Notes: generated by a model from the letters alone, not told the origin. Numbered from the stretch's first letter, positions 52,349 through 61,192 are shown. The stretch is DNA of 64,000 bases from Streptomyces eurocidicus (GCF_002891295.1 NZ_LGUI01000013.1:1-64000), one strand, 5' to 3'. A program made the numbers and translations.

Positions 52349-54343
52349 TCAGCCCGCGTTCACGGTGTCCGGGCAGAGGCGGCGCGGCGCCTCGTCGCCG
52401 CGGAGCCGGGCGTCGACGCAGCCGGCCGGCAGGCCGTCGTGCGCGGTGGTGCCGAAGTTCGCGGTGACGGTGAGGGTGCCGTCGCCGAAGACGGTCCGCT
52501 GGACGGTGCGGTCGGCGGTCAGGGTGCGGAAGCCGGTCATCGGTTCGGTGCCCGCGGCCTCGTGCAGGGGCTTGAAGTACTTCTGGAGCGCGGCCAGCTC
52601 GCCGCCCCGCCGGTCGAGGGAGTCGCCGTCGAGGACGAAGTTCAGCGGGGTGTTGTAGAGCATCGCCAGCAGGGCGCGGGTGGTCTTCTGGCGGGGCAGC
52701 TTGTCGTAGGACAGCTCCCAGCGCTCGGTGTTGACGAGGGAGTCGTGCAGCGCGGTCTCGTAGAGCGGGACGCGGTACGCGGGGTCGTACATCGCCTTGG
52801 CGACGGCCTCGGGCAGCTCGGCGGGCTTGAAGAAGATCCCGGGCGCCTTGGCGGGGGCGTAACCGCCCCATTTCTCCTTGTCCTTCTGGGCCTTCCACAG
52901 GCCGTCGGCGACCGGGGTGCCGGAGCCGTGGTCGAAGGCGAGCACCTGGTTGGACCAGGCGCCCGCGGACTCGGAGCCGAGCACGAGGCCCCGGTCGGTG
53001 AGGCGCTTCATACGGGCGAGCCGGTTGGCGCGGTCGCGGGCCCGGTCCATGGGGTGGGCGGTGCTGTGGTCGCGGAAGAGCTCGCCGGCGGCGTCGACGT
53101 CGAGGAAGTAGCTGTCGGCGCCGTTGGCGGTCATCTTCCGGGTGCGGTCGGCGAGGTGGTGGCGGGTGGGTTCGGCCTGCTCGAACGCCTCGGAACTGAG
53201 GTAGCAGCCCCGGTCGTGGAAGCCGGGTTCGGGCTTGCCGTCGGCGCCCCGGACGCAGAAGTCGGGGTAGACGGTGCCGGGCCAGACGGAGGTGGGGGCG
53301 TCGGAGGTCTTCGGGTCCTGCCCGTTGGCGAAGGAGTCGTACGGGCCGACGAGGTAGCCGGCCTTCTTGGCGGCGGTGACGGCGGCGGCGTCCATGGGCT
53401 TGTCGTCGGCGTCGTAGCCGAGCCACATCCGGTCCACGCCGAGCGCGCGCAGCTTGCGGACGCCGTCGGCGGTGCGGGCGTCGCCCCACAGATAGGCGTG
53501 GAAGGCACCGAGCAGCTTCTTGGTGGCGGGGACGGCCTCGGCCTTGCGGCGGAGGCTGCCGAGCTGTCCGTTCTCCTTGAGCCAGGCGCGGTAGTCGACG
53601 GCGGGTGCGACGGGTGAGCCGTCGGTGAGGCTGAGGGCGACGGTGTATTCCGTGGTGCCCTCGGCGCGGGAGAAGCGGTGGGTGGCGGTGGTGCGCAGCC
53701 GCCCGCCGTCGGAGGTCAGCCGCAGCGAGGTGCCGATGTCGGTCGGCACCAGGTAGCTCGCGCCGGTCCGGTCGCCGAGCGCGTAGCCCCACAGCGGCAT
53801 GGACAGGGCCGAGTCCATGGCCAGGTCGGCGTCGGTGAGCTGGGCGTCGGCGGAGTTCCAGAAGGGGTCGGCCACGGGGAGGGAGAGTCCTTCGCCGCGC
53901 GGGAGCTGCACGGCGGAGGAGGCGCGGTCGGTGCCGGTGACGGGCCAGGCGAGGGTGCGGTCGGCGGCGCCCGCCGAGGTGACGGAGACCAGCAGCCGGC
54001 CGTGGTCGGCGCGGGCGGTGACGGTCAGCCCGGCGGCCGGGTAGGACCAGCGGGCGCCGTCCCGGGTGGTGGTCACCGGCCCCGGGGCGCCGGGGTTCCC
54101 GGCCGCGGGGGCGGACAGCTCCACCGCGGTCCCGGCGGCGGTGCGGGCGGTCACGCGCAGGGTCGCGGTGTCGACGGTGGCGGTGCCGCCCCGGACCGGG
54201 ACGTCCACGAGGTGGCCGTGCACGCGGGTCTGCGCGGAGTGGGGCGCGGCGTGGGCGGGCGCGGCGAGGGAGACGCACGGGAAGGTGGCCGCGAGTGCCA
54301 CGGCGGCGGCACGGACGGTGCGGCGGGAGGTGAAGGAGTGCAT
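52349..54343 (-). CDS. Secreted glycoside hydrolase-like protein
   Basis: 664 residues. Signal peptide of about 32 residues (SRRTVRAAAVALAATF, cleavage near AHA). The N-terminal 230 residues look like beta-sandwich, followed by a probable TIM barrel with LGAFHAYLWGD, VDRMWLGYDAD, SYFLDVDAAGELFRDH, a candidate acid/nucleophile pair Asp-x-Asp, and GLVLGSESAGAW. It resembles glycosidases of the GH101/GH66/DUF5696 type but I cannot fix the family or substrate. No ribosome binding site precedes the ATG at 54343, so it may be translated from a short or leaderless mRNA. Same strand as the GT4 gene, 115 bp downstream of it. Confidence 0.72.
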   Translation of the reverse strand: MHSFTSRRTVRAAAVALAATFPCVSLAAPAHAAPHSAQTRVHGHLVDVPVRGGTATVDTATLRVTARTAAGTAVELSAPAAGNPGAPGPVTTTRDGARWSYPAAGLTVTARADHGRLLVSVTSAGAADRTLAWPVTGTDRASSAVQLPRGEGLSLPVADPFWNSADAQLTDADLAMDSALSMPLWGYALGDRTGASYLVPTDIGTSLRLTSDGGRLRTTATHRFSRAEGTTEYTVALSLTDGSPVAPAVDYRAWLKENGQLGSLRRKAEAVPATKKLLGAFHAYLWGDARTADGVRKLRALGVDRMWLGYDADDKPMDAAAVTAAKKAGYLVGPYDSFANGQDPKTSDAPTSVWPGTVYPDFCVRGADGKPEPGFHDRGCYLSSEAFEQAEPTRHHLADRTRKMTANGADSYFLDVDAAGELFRDHSTAHPMDRARDRANRLARMKRLTDRGLVLGSESAGAWSNQVLAFDHGSGTPVADGLWKAQKDKEKWGGYAPAKAPGIFFKPAELPEAVAKAMYDPAYRVPLYETALHDSLVNTERWELSYDKLPRQKTTRALLAMLYNTPLNFVLDGDSLDRRGGELAALQKYFKPLHEAAGTEPMTGFRTLTADRTVQRTVFGDGTLTVTANFGTTAHDGLPAGCVDARLRGDEAPRRLCPDTVNAG

Positions 54344-54458
54344 GGGGAGTTGATAGCGGGCGGTTCTAAGAGGAACTTAATAGCGGCCTCGCACGGCCCT
54401 CGTGACGGCGTGCGGGCGGGCGGCCGGGAACGGGCCGAACTCGGCCTCCCGGCCCGTG

Positions 54459-55565
54459 TCATGGCGGCCGGACGGCCGTGGGGAGGACCCGGTCGGCACG
54501 CGCCCGCCATGTATGATGCTCCGTCAGTCTCCGGTGTGCCGCCTCGCCGAGGGCGGCGCGGGCCCCGGGGTCGGCGGCCAGCCGGGTGACGGCCTCGGCC
54601 CAGGCGGCGACGTCGTCGGGCGGCCGCAGCAGGCAGTCGACACCGTCGGACAGCACCTCCCGGAGGGCGGGCAGGTCGGAGGCGACGATGGCCTTGCCGT
54701 GCGCCATGGACGCGAAGAGGTCCATGGCGCACGGGCCGGTCCCGTGCGCCCGGCCGGTCACCGGCTGGTACGGCAGGAGGGCGATGTCGAAGGCCCGGCG
54801 GTAGGGGTCCAGCCGGGAGGGCGGCCGGTGGGCGTGGACGTGCACGTTGGCGCCGCGGCACCGGTGTTCCCAGCGGGAGCGGTCCGCTCCGGAGCCGCCG
54901 ACGAGGTGGAAGTCGAGGCCGGGGAGGCGGGCGGCGAGCGCGAGGACGACGTCGGCCTCCCGGCCGGCGCCCGGGCGGCCGACGTAGCCGGCCCGTAACG
55001 CCCGGGGGCGGCCCGGCAGCGCCGCCACGGGGCCGGCGGGCGGCGGGTCGGCACAGTCGGCGGCGGTGACCGCAGCCACCCCCGAGCGGGCGAGTTCCGG
55101 GAAGGCCCGGTGGTAGTCGTCGGCGAGGTCCTGGGTGACGAAGACGACGCGGGTGAGGCCACAGGTGCGGAACAGCATCCGTTCGACGGCCCGGAAGGTA
55201 TTGCTCCGCCGCAGCGCGTGGGTCTCGTAGACCAGGGGCGCCAGGCCGGAGGCGGCGAGCAGGGCGTACGGGTCACGCCCGTAGAGCAGGTCGGGGACGC
55301 CCCGGCGCAGGAGCTCGTCCCGTATCCGCCGGGCGCGCAACAGGGGCCCGAGGGCGGCGCCCGCGGCGGGCGCCGGGACGGCGCAGACGGCGAAACGGTT
55401 GCGGGTGCCGTGGCAGGCGTGGACGTCGGTGCGCGCGGCGCCCCGGAGGGCGTAGAGGGCGACCTCGTGCCCGGCGTCGGCGAAGGCGTCGCACATGCGC
55501 ATGACGTGCACCCCGTCGGCGTGGACCGACGGCACGCTCCCGTGGTGCAGATAGGCGATCCGCAT
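54459..55565 (-). CDS. Glycosyltransferase family 4 (GT-B)
   Basis: 368 residues. The N-terminal domain starts MRIAYLHHGSVPSVHADGVHV, a pattern of GT4 enzymes; the C-terminal donor-binding domain has LPYQPVTGRAHGTGPCAMDLFASMAHGKAIVASDLPAL-type sequence ending in the EHHTWRARADRVL region. It transfers a sugar from an NDP-sugar to an unknown acceptor. GGGAGGT lies 8 bases before the ATG. Codon 190 is TTA (54996-54998), making it a bldA candidate. It lies between an ankyrin protein gene and a secreted glycosidase-like gene on the same strand. Confidence 0.85.
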   Translation of the reverse strand: MRIAYLHHGSVPSVHADGVHVMRMCDAFADAGHEVALYALRGAARTDVHACHGTRNRFAVCAVPAPAAGAALGPLLRARRIRDELLRRGVPDLLYGRDPYALLAASGLAPLVYETHALRRSNTFRAVERMLFRTCGLTRVVFVTQDLADDYHRAFPELARSGVAAVTAADCADPPPAGPVAALPGRPRALRAGYVGRPGAGREADVVLALAARLPGLDFHLVGGSGADRSRWEHRCRGANVHVHAHRPPSRLDPYRRAFDIALLPYQPVTGRAHGTGPCAMDLFASMAHGKAIVASDLPALREVLSDGVDCLLRPPDDVAAWAEAVTRLAADPGARAALGEAAHRRLTEHHTWRARADRVLPTAVRPP

Positions 55566-55669
55566 GGCGGTGACCTCCCGGGCGGTGCGCCGACGGCGAA
55601 CGGCCCGTCCGCCGGGGCCATTCGCTCAGGGGGAGCGCCCCGGGCGGAAGACCGCGAACGAGCCATCGG

Positions 55670-55710
55670 CGGCGCCCTTCCCGCCCCGGTCCGTCGCGGG
55701 AAGGGCGCCG
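55670..55710 (-). terminator. Hairpin terminator after the ankyrin gene
   Basis: CGGCGCCCTTCCCGC and GCGGGAAGGGCGCCG form a perfect 15-bp stem around an 11-base loop, starting 10 bp after the ankyrin gene's stop. It separates that gene from the GT4 gene. Confidence 0.75.
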
Positions 55711-55720
55711 CGCGCGGGGG

Positions 55721-56131
55721 TCACTGGCCCCGGAAGAGCTCCAGGAGGTCCTGCCGGCCGAAGACCCCGGCGGCCTCGACGGCCGACGGGGTGCCGGCCG
55801 CCGGGTCGGCGCCGTGCGCGAGGAGGGTGCGGACGATCTCGTCCTCGCCCTTGAAGACGGCGCCGGCCAGCGGCGTCTGACCCCGGTCGTTGGTGCGGTC
55901 GGCGTCGGCGCCGCGCTGGAGCAGGGCCAGGACGGCGTCGAGGTGGCCGTGGTAGGCGGCCAGCATGATGAGCGAATCGCCCCTGTCGTTGGTGAGGTTC
56001 ACCGGAACGCCCGCGTCCACATAGGCGGCGAGGGTATCGGTGTCCCCGTGTCGCGCCAGGTCGAACACCTTGGCCGCGAGCTGGAGCACCTCGGGGTCGT
56101 GTGCGGGCTCGGTGGGGGTCTGCTCGGTCAT
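55721..56131 (-). CDS. Ankyrin-repeat protein
   Basis: 136 residues containing about three ankyrin repeats (TDTLAAYVDAGVPVNLTND, DSLIMLAAYHGHLDAVLALL with RGADADRTNDRGQTPLAGAV, and a third DEIVRTLLAHGADPAAG). Cytoplasmic, no signal. Ankyrin proteins bind partner proteins; the partner is unknown, and adjacency to catalases or other known partners is absent. The ATG at 56131 is supported by GGAGG about 7 bases upstream. Confidence 0.9.
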   Translation of the reverse strand: MTEQTPTEPAHDPEVLQLAAKVFDLARHGDTDTLAAYVDAGVPVNLTNDRGDSLIMLAAYHGHLDAVLALLQRGADADRTNDRGQTPLAGAVFKGEDEIVRTLLAHGADPAAGTPSAVEAAGVFGRQDLLELFRGQ

Positions 56132-56523
56132 GGTCTGCGGTCCTCCGGGGTCGGCGCCTGGCTGCGTTCGTCACGTGAGTGCTGCCCTACCCTACGTACG
56201 CCCGGTCACACGAGAACCGTGGGCACCACCGGCGCGCGTCGCCCTCCCGGCGGGGGCGCGGACGCGGCCGTCCGGGTGATTCCCGGGCCCTCCCGGCGGG
56301 CGCGGCAAGGGCCGTGGCACGCGCGGCGGTGATCGTCGCGGGGCGCGTTTCGGGCCGTGTTCCCGGGCTTCGGCCCCGCGCCCGCCGGTGCCCCCGGCGT
56401 AGGTGATCAAGCGGGGTGCGGCGGGGAGCAACCCAAGTCCGCTTTTGCCGAATTAGTACTTTCTGTGAGGCTTAAGGAACTCGCGGTGACCGTCCCGACC
56501 ACCCCGGCCCCCAGGAGAACGTC
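56132..56523. other. 392-bp non-coding region
   Basis: No gene is seen. The left part is very G+C-rich with the near-repeat CCTCCCGGCGGG occurring twice. An A+T-richer patch at 56440-56480 (TTTTGCCGAATTAGTACTTT) is the best place for the promoter of the small membrane protein gene; I cannot fix the hexamers. Confidence 0.5.
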
Positions 56524-56718
56524 ATGATCCTGTCCATCTCCGGCGTCATGCTGTTCGGTGTCGTCGCCTTCCTGTTCTTCCGCAAGGACGGCCTGAAAGC
56601 CTCCCACGGCATCGTGTGCGCCCTGTTCGGCTTCTACCTCTCGACCACGGCCATCGCCCCCAGCATCAAGGCGGGCAGCGCGAGCCTCGCGGGCCTCCTG
56701 GGCGGCCTCAAGTTCTGA
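56524..56718 (+). CDS. Small membrane protein (possible transfer-protein remnant)
   Basis: 64 residues with two hydrophobic segments (ILSISGVMLFGVVAFLFF and IVCALFGFYLSTTAIAP) and a Gly/Ala-rich end. AGGAG lies 6 bases before the ATG. It is followed after 45 bp by an FtsK/TraB-like gene with its own AGGAG, so the two form a pair. The layout recalls the small Spd-type membrane proteins next to TraB in Streptomyces plasmids, but no other conjugation or integration genes are present. Confidence 0.75.
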   Translation: MILSISGVMLFGVVAFLFFRKDGLKASHGIVCALFGFYLSTTAIAPSIKAGSASLAGLLGGLKF

Positions 56719-56763
56719 CGGCCGTCCCGCCACCGTCCTCCGCACCGACACCAGGAGACCGAC

Positions 56764-58467
56764 GTGGGCCGGCGAGCTCTGCCCAGCAGTCTGACCGGCG
56801 GCGCCTCCCTCGCGCGCGGCCGGGACTTCGCCCGCACCGCCGCCGACAGCACGGCGGACATGCTCCACCCGCTGCTCACCATCGGCCGGGGACTGCACGC
56901 CCTCGGCACGGGCGGGCTGCGGCGCTGGGCGCGGACCCCCCGGGACCGGCGCGGGCCCACGCTGCTGCTGACGGCCTCGTGCCTGGTCATCGTGGCGCTG
57001 CTGCCCTACGGGCCGATGCTGTCCGCGGTCGCCTTGATGGCGGCGGCCGCCTGGGCCGGCCGGGAGCGCGGGTCCGCCGCCGCGGCGGACGCCGTCGACG
57101 AGGAGAGCTGCCACGCGCGCCTCCAGACCGTGTACGAGTCCCTCGTGCCGTACCTCACCGTGCCGGAGGACCCGGATCCGCTCTACGCCCACGGAGGCGG
57201 CTGGCAGCGGGCGTTCACGGAGTACGAGTTCGACCACCTCGGCCGGCTGGTCTCCCTCCAGCTGCGCTACCCGGCCTACTTCACCGACGGCGAGCCCGAA
57301 TCGCGGGCCAAGGTGGAGCAGTTGCTCCGGCTCAAGGCGGGGCGCGGCCGGGAGTACCGCTTCGACTGGGAGGAGGAGGACAACCACCTCACGCTGAGCG
57401 CGCTGCCCCCGCTGCCGACCGACATCCGGGCGCAGCGGTTCGTGACCGTGCCGGGCGAGGCCGTGCTCGGCTTCACCGACCCGTGCTCCGTCCAGCGCAC
57501 CCTGCCGGTGACCGACGACACCGGGACCCGGGACGTCCCGCCCGTCGTCTGGCGCACCGGGCAGCGCTCCACGGAGCCGCACCTGCTGGCCCTCGGACGG
57601 TCCGCCGCCGGCACCACGACGCTGCTGCGCTCGGTGGCGCTCCAGGCGCTGCACCACGGGGACGTGCTGGTCGTCGACGGCGGCGGCACGGGCGAGTACG
57701 CGTTCCTGCTCGGCCGGGAGGGGGTGCTGGCCGTGGAGTCCGCGCCCGCCGGCGCCCTGGCCACCCTGGAGTGGGCCTGCCACGAGACGGAGCGGCGGAT
57801 CCTCGCCGCCCACCAGGCCCGGCAGCTGGGCCGCCCGGTACCGGAGGACGTCCGCCGGCCGCTGTGGATCCTCGTCGACCGGCCCACCTCGCTCAGCCAC
57901 CTCGCCGCAGGCGAGGGCCGGCCCGACCCCCAGGAGTTCCTCCAGGTGCCGCTGCGCCGCGGGCGGGTCGCGAACGTCACGGTCGCCGTGGCCGAGCACC
58001 TCGACAACGCGGGCCTGATCGCCGAGCCGGTACTCGCCCACACCCGGGCGCGGGTCGTGCTCGGCGCGGTCACCCCCGGGCAGGTGCGCACCGCGCTCGG
58101 CGCGCCGCCGCCCACCACACCGCCCCCGGACGTGCCACCGGGCCGCGGTTACGCCCGGCTGGGCTCGGGGCCCGTCCTCCGCGTCCAGGTGCCGGCCACC
58201 CCGGACCCGTACGCCCAGGACACGGGGGAGCACGAGCGCCGCGCGGTGCTGGCCCTGTTGCCGGAGCCGTGCGTGCCGGTGCCGTACGGGACGGTGTCGT
58301 ACGGGACGGAGCCGCACACCCCGCCGGCCGGGGCGGAGTACGCGGCCGACGGGTATCCGGCCGACGCGTACCCGAACGACGGGCACGGGACGGACGGATA
58401 CCCGGACAGGGAGTCCCCGGGCGGGCCGGGTGGTGCCGGCGGGCCGGTGCGGCTTCAGGCCACGTAG
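56764..58467 (+). CDS. FtsK/TraB-like protein with a degenerate P-loop
   Basis: 567 residues. One or two membrane helices near 75-105 (LLLTASCLVIVALLPYG; LSAVALMAAAAWAG), then a linker and an FtsK-like domain. The P-loop position reads LGRSAAGTTTLLRS (about 277-290): the Walker lysine is replaced by Thr. The Walker B-like part is DVLVVDGGGTGEYAF. The C-terminal 60 residues are Tyr/Gly/Pro/Asp-rich repeats. It probably cannot hydrolyse ATP as FtsK does. GTG start at 56764 with AGGAG upstream. Its stop overlaps the end of the convergent MocR gene by 13 bp. Confidence 0.75.
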   Translation: MGRRALPSSLTGGASLARGRDFARTAADSTADMLHPLLTIGRGLHALGTGGLRRWARTPRDRRGPTLLLTASCLVIVALLPYGPMLSAVALMAAAAWAGRERGSAAAADAVDEESCHARLQTVYESLVPYLTVPEDPDPLYAHGGGWQRAFTEYEFDHLGRLVSLQLRYPAYFTDGEPESRAKVEQLLRLKAGRGREYRFDWEEEDNHLTLSALPPLPTDIRAQRFVTVPGEAVLGFTDPCSVQRTLPVTDDTGTRDVPPVVWRTGQRSTEPHLLALGRSAAGTTTLLRSVALQALHHGDVLVVDGGGTGEYAFLLGREGVLAVESAPAGALATLEWACHETERRILAAHQARQLGRPVPEDVRRPLWILVDRPTSLSHLAAGEGRPDPQEFLQVPLRRGRVANVTVAVAEHLDNAGLIAEPVLAHTRARVVLGAVTPGQVRTALGAPPPTTPPPDVPPGRGYARLGSGPVLRVQVPATPDPYAQDTGEHERRAVLALLPEPCVPVPYGTVSYGTEPHTPPAGAEYAADGYPADAYPNDGHGTDGYPDRESPGGPGGAGGPVRLQAT

Positions 58468-59963
58468 GTGCGCGGCGCCTCGACGGCGGCGGTCGCCCCG
58501 CTCGCCACCCGGTGGGCGGCCTCGGCCAGCCGGCTCGCGGCCTCCTCCGCCACCGCCCCGGAGACGGTGAAGGGCAGCCGGACGTACCCCTCGAAGGCCC
58601 CGTCCACCCCGAACCTCGGCCCCGAGGGCACCCGCACCCCCAGCCGCTCCCCCGCCTCGGCGATCCGCGAGCCCGACAGGCCGCCGGTGCGCACCCACAG
58701 CGTCAGGCCGCCGTGCGGCACGGTGAACTCCCAGTCGGGCAGGTGGCGCCGCACCGCGCCGACGACCGCCGCGCGGTTCTCCCGCGACGTGGCGCGCCGT
58801 ATGTCGACGGCGGCGTCCCAGCCCTCGGTGGTCAGCAGCCAGGTCACGGCGAGCTGCTCCACGACGGGCGTGCCCAGGTCGGCGTAGGCGCGGGCGGCGA
58901 CGAGGCTGCGGATGATGTCGGGCGCGGCGCGCACCCAGCCGATCCGCAGCCCGGCCCAGAAGGACTTGCTGGCGGAGCCGACGGTGACGACGGCGCTGCC
59001 CGCCGGGTCGAAGGCGCAGACCGGCCGGGGCATGTCGACGTCGTCGTCGAGCAGCAGGTCCGTCATCGTCTCGTCGGCGATGAGCACGGTGCCCGCCGCG
59101 CGGGCCGCCTCGACCAGGTCCCGGCGCTGCTCCTCGGTGGCCAGGGCGCCGGTCGGGTTGTGGAAGTCGGCGATCACATAGGCCATGCGGGGCGCGGCGT
59201 CGCGCAGCACCTGGCGCCAGGCGGGCAGGTCCCAGCCCGTGAGCCGGTCGCCCATCGCGACGGGCACCAGCCGGGTGCCCGCCTCACGCATGAGCTGGAG
59301 AACGTTGGCGTACGAGGGCGACTCCACGGCGACCCGCTCGCCGCGCCCGGCCATCAGCCGGCAGATCGCGGCGACGCCGCCCATGGCACCGGTGGTGACC
59401 ATGATCTGCTCGGGCATCGTCGGGATGCCCCGCGCGGTGTAGCGGTCGGCGAGGGCCTGGCGCAGGGAGGGCAGGCCGGCCGGGTAGTCGCCGTGGGTGT
59501 GGGCGTAGGGCGGCAGCTCCTCGAGGGCGCCCTGGAAGGCGCGGGTCAGCCAGGGCTCGGGGGCGGGCAGGGCCGCGCACCCGAGGTCGATGACGGAGCC
59601 GACGGCCTCCGGGGGCAGCGGGTCGAGGCCGCGGGTGGGCAGCGGGTTCCCGGCGGGCACCGAGGTCCAGCTGCCGGAGCCGCGCCGGGACTCGAGGAAG
59701 CCCTCGCCGCGCAGCGCCTCGTAGGCCGCGGCGACCGTGGTGCGGCTGACGGCCAGGGCGGCCGCGAGCTCGCGCTCGGCGGGCAGGCGCGCCGCGACGG
59801 GCACGCGGCCTTCGAGGACGAGCAGCCGGATGCCGTCCGCGAGTGAGCGGTAGGCGGGCGACCGGCGGCCGCCGAACGGGGTGACGACGCCGTGCCCGCC
59901 GCCCTGGGAACCGAGGAGGCGCGCGAGCTTCTGCGCCCCCACCGAAGAAGTCCACTGGGTCAT
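58455..59963 (-). CDS. MocR-type regulator, YczR-like
   Basis: 502 residues. GntR winged helix at about 30-105 (AYRSLADGIRLLVLEGRVPV; LAAALAVSRTTVAAAYEAL) and a fold-type I aminotransferase-like domain with DFHNPTGAL, ADETMTDLLLD and the PLP-lysine region TVGSASKSFWAGLRIGW. The ATG at 59963 (MTQWTSSVGAQKLARLL) is chosen because the stretch upstream is filled with operator-like repeats. It is divergent from a YczE-type membrane protein gene, a pair widespread in bacteria, and presumably controls it and itself. Confidence 0.92.
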   Translation of the reverse strand: MTQWTSSVGAQKLARLLGSQGGGHGVVTPFGGRRSPAYRSLADGIRLLVLEGRVPVAARLPAERELAAALAVSRTTVAAAYEALRGEGFLESRRGSGSWTSVPAGNPLPTRGLDPLPPEAVGSVIDLGCAALPAPEPWLTRAFQGALEELPPYAHTHGDYPAGLPSLRQALADRYTARGIPTMPEQIMVTTGAMGGVAAICRLMAGRGERVAVESPSYANVLQLMREAGTRLVPVAMGDRLTGWDLPAWRQVLRDAAPRMAYVIADFHNPTGALATEEQRRDLVEAARAAGTVLIADETMTDLLLDDDVDMPRPVCAFDPAGSAVVTVGSASKSFWAGLRIGWVRAAPDIIRSLVAARAYADLGTPVVEQLAVTWLLTTEGWDAAVDIRRATSRENRAAVVGAVRRHLPDWEFTVPHGGLTLWVRTGGLSGSRIAEAGERLGVRVPSGPRFGVDGAFEGYVRLPFTVSGAVAEEAASRLAEAAHRVASGATAAVEAPRTYVA

Positions 59964-60023
59964 ACTTCCGGTCCACCTTCCCGGGATTGGCCATGGATCA
60001 TTCACCGATCCAGTCCACAGACT

Positions 60024-60110
60024 GTCATGGAGCAGGCCACTTGCACCACTGGCCTGCTCCATGACGTTCGCCTGCGCCACGTCATGACCCGTCATGGCCC
60101 GTCATGACCC
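60024..60110. promoter_or_regulatory. Operator array between the MocR gene and yczE
   Basis: Arms GTCATGGAGCAGGCCA (60024-60039) and TGGCCTGCTCCATGAC (60050-60065) form a perfect 16-bp inverted repeat with a 10-base centre. Three tandem 10-bp units GTCATGACCC, GTCATGGCCC, GTCATGACCC follow at 60081-60110. The same GTCATG core is used in both parts, as expected for a MocR dimer with several half-sites. The site probably overlaps both divergent promoters. Confidence 0.7.
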
Positions 60111-60116
60111 ACGACA

Positions 60117-60175
60117 CGCCGCACGTCCGTGCCGCTCGCCGCCCCCGGGGCCGCGGGCGGCACGGACGTGCGGCG
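60117..60175 (+). promoter_or_regulatory. Long hairpin in the 5' region of yczE
   Basis: CGCCGCACGTCCGTGCCGC (60117-60135) is perfectly complementary to 60157-60175, a 19-bp stem around a 21-base loop. It ends 58 bp before the TTG start of yczE. It could be an attenuator or an insulating terminator in the leader mRNA. Confidence 0.6.
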
Positions 60176-60233
60176 CCCTTCACGACCGGACCGGCCCGCG
60201 CGGCCGGCACGCACGACCAGCGAGGAGATTCCG

Positions 60234-60935
60234 TTGAGCACATCAGGGGGACCGGGCCCGGCCGGCCGGCTGCTTCGGCTGTACGTCGGACTGGGGCTGT
60301 ACGGGGTGAGCGCGGCGCTCCAGCTGCGGGCGGGGCTCGGGCTGGCGCCGTGGGACGTCCTCAACCAGGGCGTGGCGCGCCACACCGGCCTGTCGATCGG
60401 AACCGCCTCGGTCGCCATCGGCGCCGTGGTGCTGCTGCTGTGGATACCGCTGCGGCAGCGGCCGGGGCTGGGGACGGTCTCCAACGTGCTGGTGATCGGC
60501 CCGGCCATGGACGCGACCCTGGCCCTGACCCCCGCACCGGGCTCGCTGTGGGCGCGGATCCCGCTGCTGGTCTTCGCTATCGCGCTCTGCGCGGTGGCGA
60601 CGGGGCTCTACATCTCGGCGCGGTTCGGCGCGGGCCCGCGCGACGGGCTGATGACCGGTCTGCACCGGCGGACGGGGCGCTCGGTGCGGCTGGTCCGGAC
60701 GTGCATCGAGGTGGTGGTGCTGGCGACCGGGTTCGCGCTCGGCGGCACGGTGGGCGTCGGCACGGTGCTGTACGCGCTGGCCATCGGCCCGCTGTCGCAG
60801 TTCTTCCTGCGCTTCTTCGCCACGCCGGAGCCCGCGGCGGACTCCGGTGCGACGGCGCCCGTGACACCCCCGGCGGGGACCGCCGCCGGGGCGTCCCCGG
60901 CGGTCACGGCGCGCGAAGTTCCGGACCTGGTTTAG
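60234..60935 (+). CDS. yczE: YczE/YitT-family membrane protein
   Basis: 233 residues with about six hydrophobic helices. Conserved family pieces are LRAGLGLAPWDVLNQG near the start and ARFGAGPRDGLMTGLHRRTG in the middle, an internal duplication typical of YczE proteins. The C-terminal 30 residues are Ala/Pro-rich. The TTG at 60234 is supported by GAGGAGA 6 bases upstream. Paired with the divergent MocR-type regulator. Transport or other function has not been firmly established for the family. Confidence 0.88.
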   Translation: MSTSGGPGPAGRLLRLYVGLGLYGVSAALQLRAGLGLAPWDVLNQGVARHTGLSIGTASVAIGAVVLLLWIPLRQRPGLGTVSNVLVIGPAMDATLALTPAPGSLWARIPLLVFAIALCAVATGLYISARFGAGPRDGLMTGLHRRTGRSVRLVRTCIEVVVLATGFALGGTVGVGTVLYALAIGPLSQFFLRFFATPEPAADSGATAPVTPPAGTAAGASPAVTAREVPDLV

Positions 60936-61037
60936 GCACCCGGGTGACGGGCCGGTAGTGTACGCCTTCGACCCACCGGATGGACCGTTACTGCGCGCTA
61001 AACGGACAGAAACGCAGGGTGACATCCGTTGCCAGAT

Positions 61038-61066
61038 GTGACAAAACGGGCGCTGGTGGGTACAAC
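61038..61066 (+). promoter_or_regulatory. Candidate housekeeping promoter of rbpA
   Basis: GTGACA (61038-61043) and TACAAC (61061-61066) are separated by exactly 17 bp, a reasonable HrdB-type promoter upstream of the SigR-type promoter. Confidence 0.55.
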
Positions 61067-61104
61067 AAGGGGCGGCACGACGGGCGACGCATGTCCCTGA
61101 AACG

Positions 61105-61130
61105 GGAATCTTCACCGCCGACCGGACGTT
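61105..61130 (+). promoter_or_regulatory. SigR-type promoter of rbpA
   Basis: GGAAT (61105-61109) and GTT (61128-61130) are separated by exactly 18 bases, the SigR consensus of S. coelicolor, where rbpA is a known member of the thiol-oxidative stress regulon. The start codon is 63 bp downstream. Confidence 0.85.
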
Positions 61131-61192
61131 GACCGGATGACGACGACAGCGACACCTGTCCTGTGGGCGACCAAGCCCGGGAGGCACGATTC

